Shown piece after piece: positions 53,763 through 53,859 of a DNA stretch of 53,859 bases. Below the pieces are notes generated by a model. The model searched no databases and was not told the DNA's origin. It saw only the letters and a program-made list of their open reading frames with translations. The translations under genes were made by a program, and so were the position numbers. Location: assembly GCA_030685215.1 (NCBI GenBank), contig JAUXQB010000239.1, positions 1 to 53,859 of the forward strand. Reading direction: 5' to 3'. Origin of the DNA: Actinomycetota bacterium. GTDB lineage: Bacteria > Actinomycetota > Acidimicrobiia > Acidimicrobiales > Ilumatobacteraceae. The first letter of the stretch is position 1; the number at the start of each line of letters is the position of its first letter.

Positions 53763-53859
53763 ATGGCTGACCACCCGGTGCTCCACGGCTTCTCGCCGGC
53801 GGTGCGAGAGTGGTTCAGCGCGTCGTTCCCGTCGCCGACGCCGCCGCAGATCCACGGGT
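53763..53859 (+). CDS. lhr: N-terminus of an Lhr-type SF2 helicase, cut by the window edge
   Basis: Only 32 residues are seen: MADHPVLHGFSPAVREWF, then SASFPSPTPPQIHG. The pattern LxxFSPAVREWFxxxFxxPTxxQxxGW is the start of actinobacterial Lhr helicases (about 1500 residues), in which the Q motif (PTPPQ) precedes the first RecA domain. Lhr is an ATP-dependent DNA/RNA helicase linked to DNA repair. The TAGCCT hexamer upstream supports this ATG. Confidence 0.7.
   Translation, partial: MADHPVLHGFSPAVREWFSASFPSPTPPQIHG

Noticed and set aside
1-53859. tRNA, rRNA, riboswitch or CRISPR features
   Set aside because: No T-loop GGTTCGAATCC-type sequence in a cloverleaf context, no rRNA-like stretch, no regularly spaced long repeats with unique spacers were found by reading. 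A covariance-model search would be needed to exclude divergent RNA.

Overview
The window is about 54 kb of very GC-rich, densely packed DNA from an actinobacterium. The best fit is class Acidimicrobiia, Ilumatobacter-like. The evidence is a set of exported proteins with long Thr/Ser/Pro linkers, an MtrAB-type two-component system followed by a GerMN lipoprotein, a mycothiol-type DsbA-fold reductase, MreB, HelD, and start-to-stop overlaps of ATGA or GTGA at most operon joints. The lineage is inferred from gene content and style; no rRNA or tRNA gene is visible to anchor it.

Layout. 1-5.2 kb: the end of a TPR regulator, a CPWC reductase, two small unknowns, and an mtrA-mtrB-lpqB-like operon. 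5.4-10.7 kb: an SDR, then a run of proteins whose folds are recognisable but whose catalytic motifs are damaged (zincin-like, epimerase-like, HtrA-like), plus an SGNH protein. 10.8-14.8 kb: moaE, a small membrane protein, mreB, a lipoprotein, and an RNB nuclease. 14.8-20.9 kb: two tandem sugar-dehydrogenase-like lipoproteins with tesB, a polytopic membrane protein, and a methyltransferase. 20.9-31.5 kb: a cell-envelope stretch with SGNH hydrolases, an acyltransferase-3/SGNH fusion, ALDH7, a DUF7064/CrtC-like protein, and a GT4-methyltransferase-(alpha/alpha)-toroid operon. 31.6-39.6 kb: a one-polypeptide ECF sigma/zinc-finger/TM/sensor protein, an aldose epimerase, dtd, an aminotransferase with a 2-hydroxyacid dehydrogenase, an Lnt homologue, and a class-E-type sortase. 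39.6-43 kb: the terminal heme genes hemE-hemH-hemY. 43-48.9 kb: an SDR, helD, a lipoprotein, a DtxR/MntR regulator, and an SF2 helicase. 48.9-53.9 kb: a DUF4185 protein, a glycyl-radical enzyme with its radical-SAM activase (YjjI/YjjW-like), an HTH protein, and the start of lhr.

Regulation. Many genes that begin a transcription unit have a TAnnnT hexamer 6-8 bases before the start codon and no Shine-Dalgarno sequence. This strongly suggests leaderless transcripts, and it decides several start codons (for example dtd). Several divergent or intergenic gaps hold unexplained repeats: twin 47-bp imperfect palindromes at 23.8 kb, a CCATCCGAGTGCCA repeat family shared by 13.3 kb and 34.6 kb, three 13-bp repeats in exact 14-bp register at 7.5 kb, a 20-bp inverted repeat at 53.5 kb, and a G-quadruplex-type run just after it.

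The most promising leads are the glycyl-radical enzyme pair of unknown substrate, the sigma factor carrying its own anti-sigma-like and extracytoplasmic domains, and an Lnt homologue with Ser in place of the catalytic Cys. No CRISPR array, transposase, prophage gene, tRNA or rRNA was recognised.
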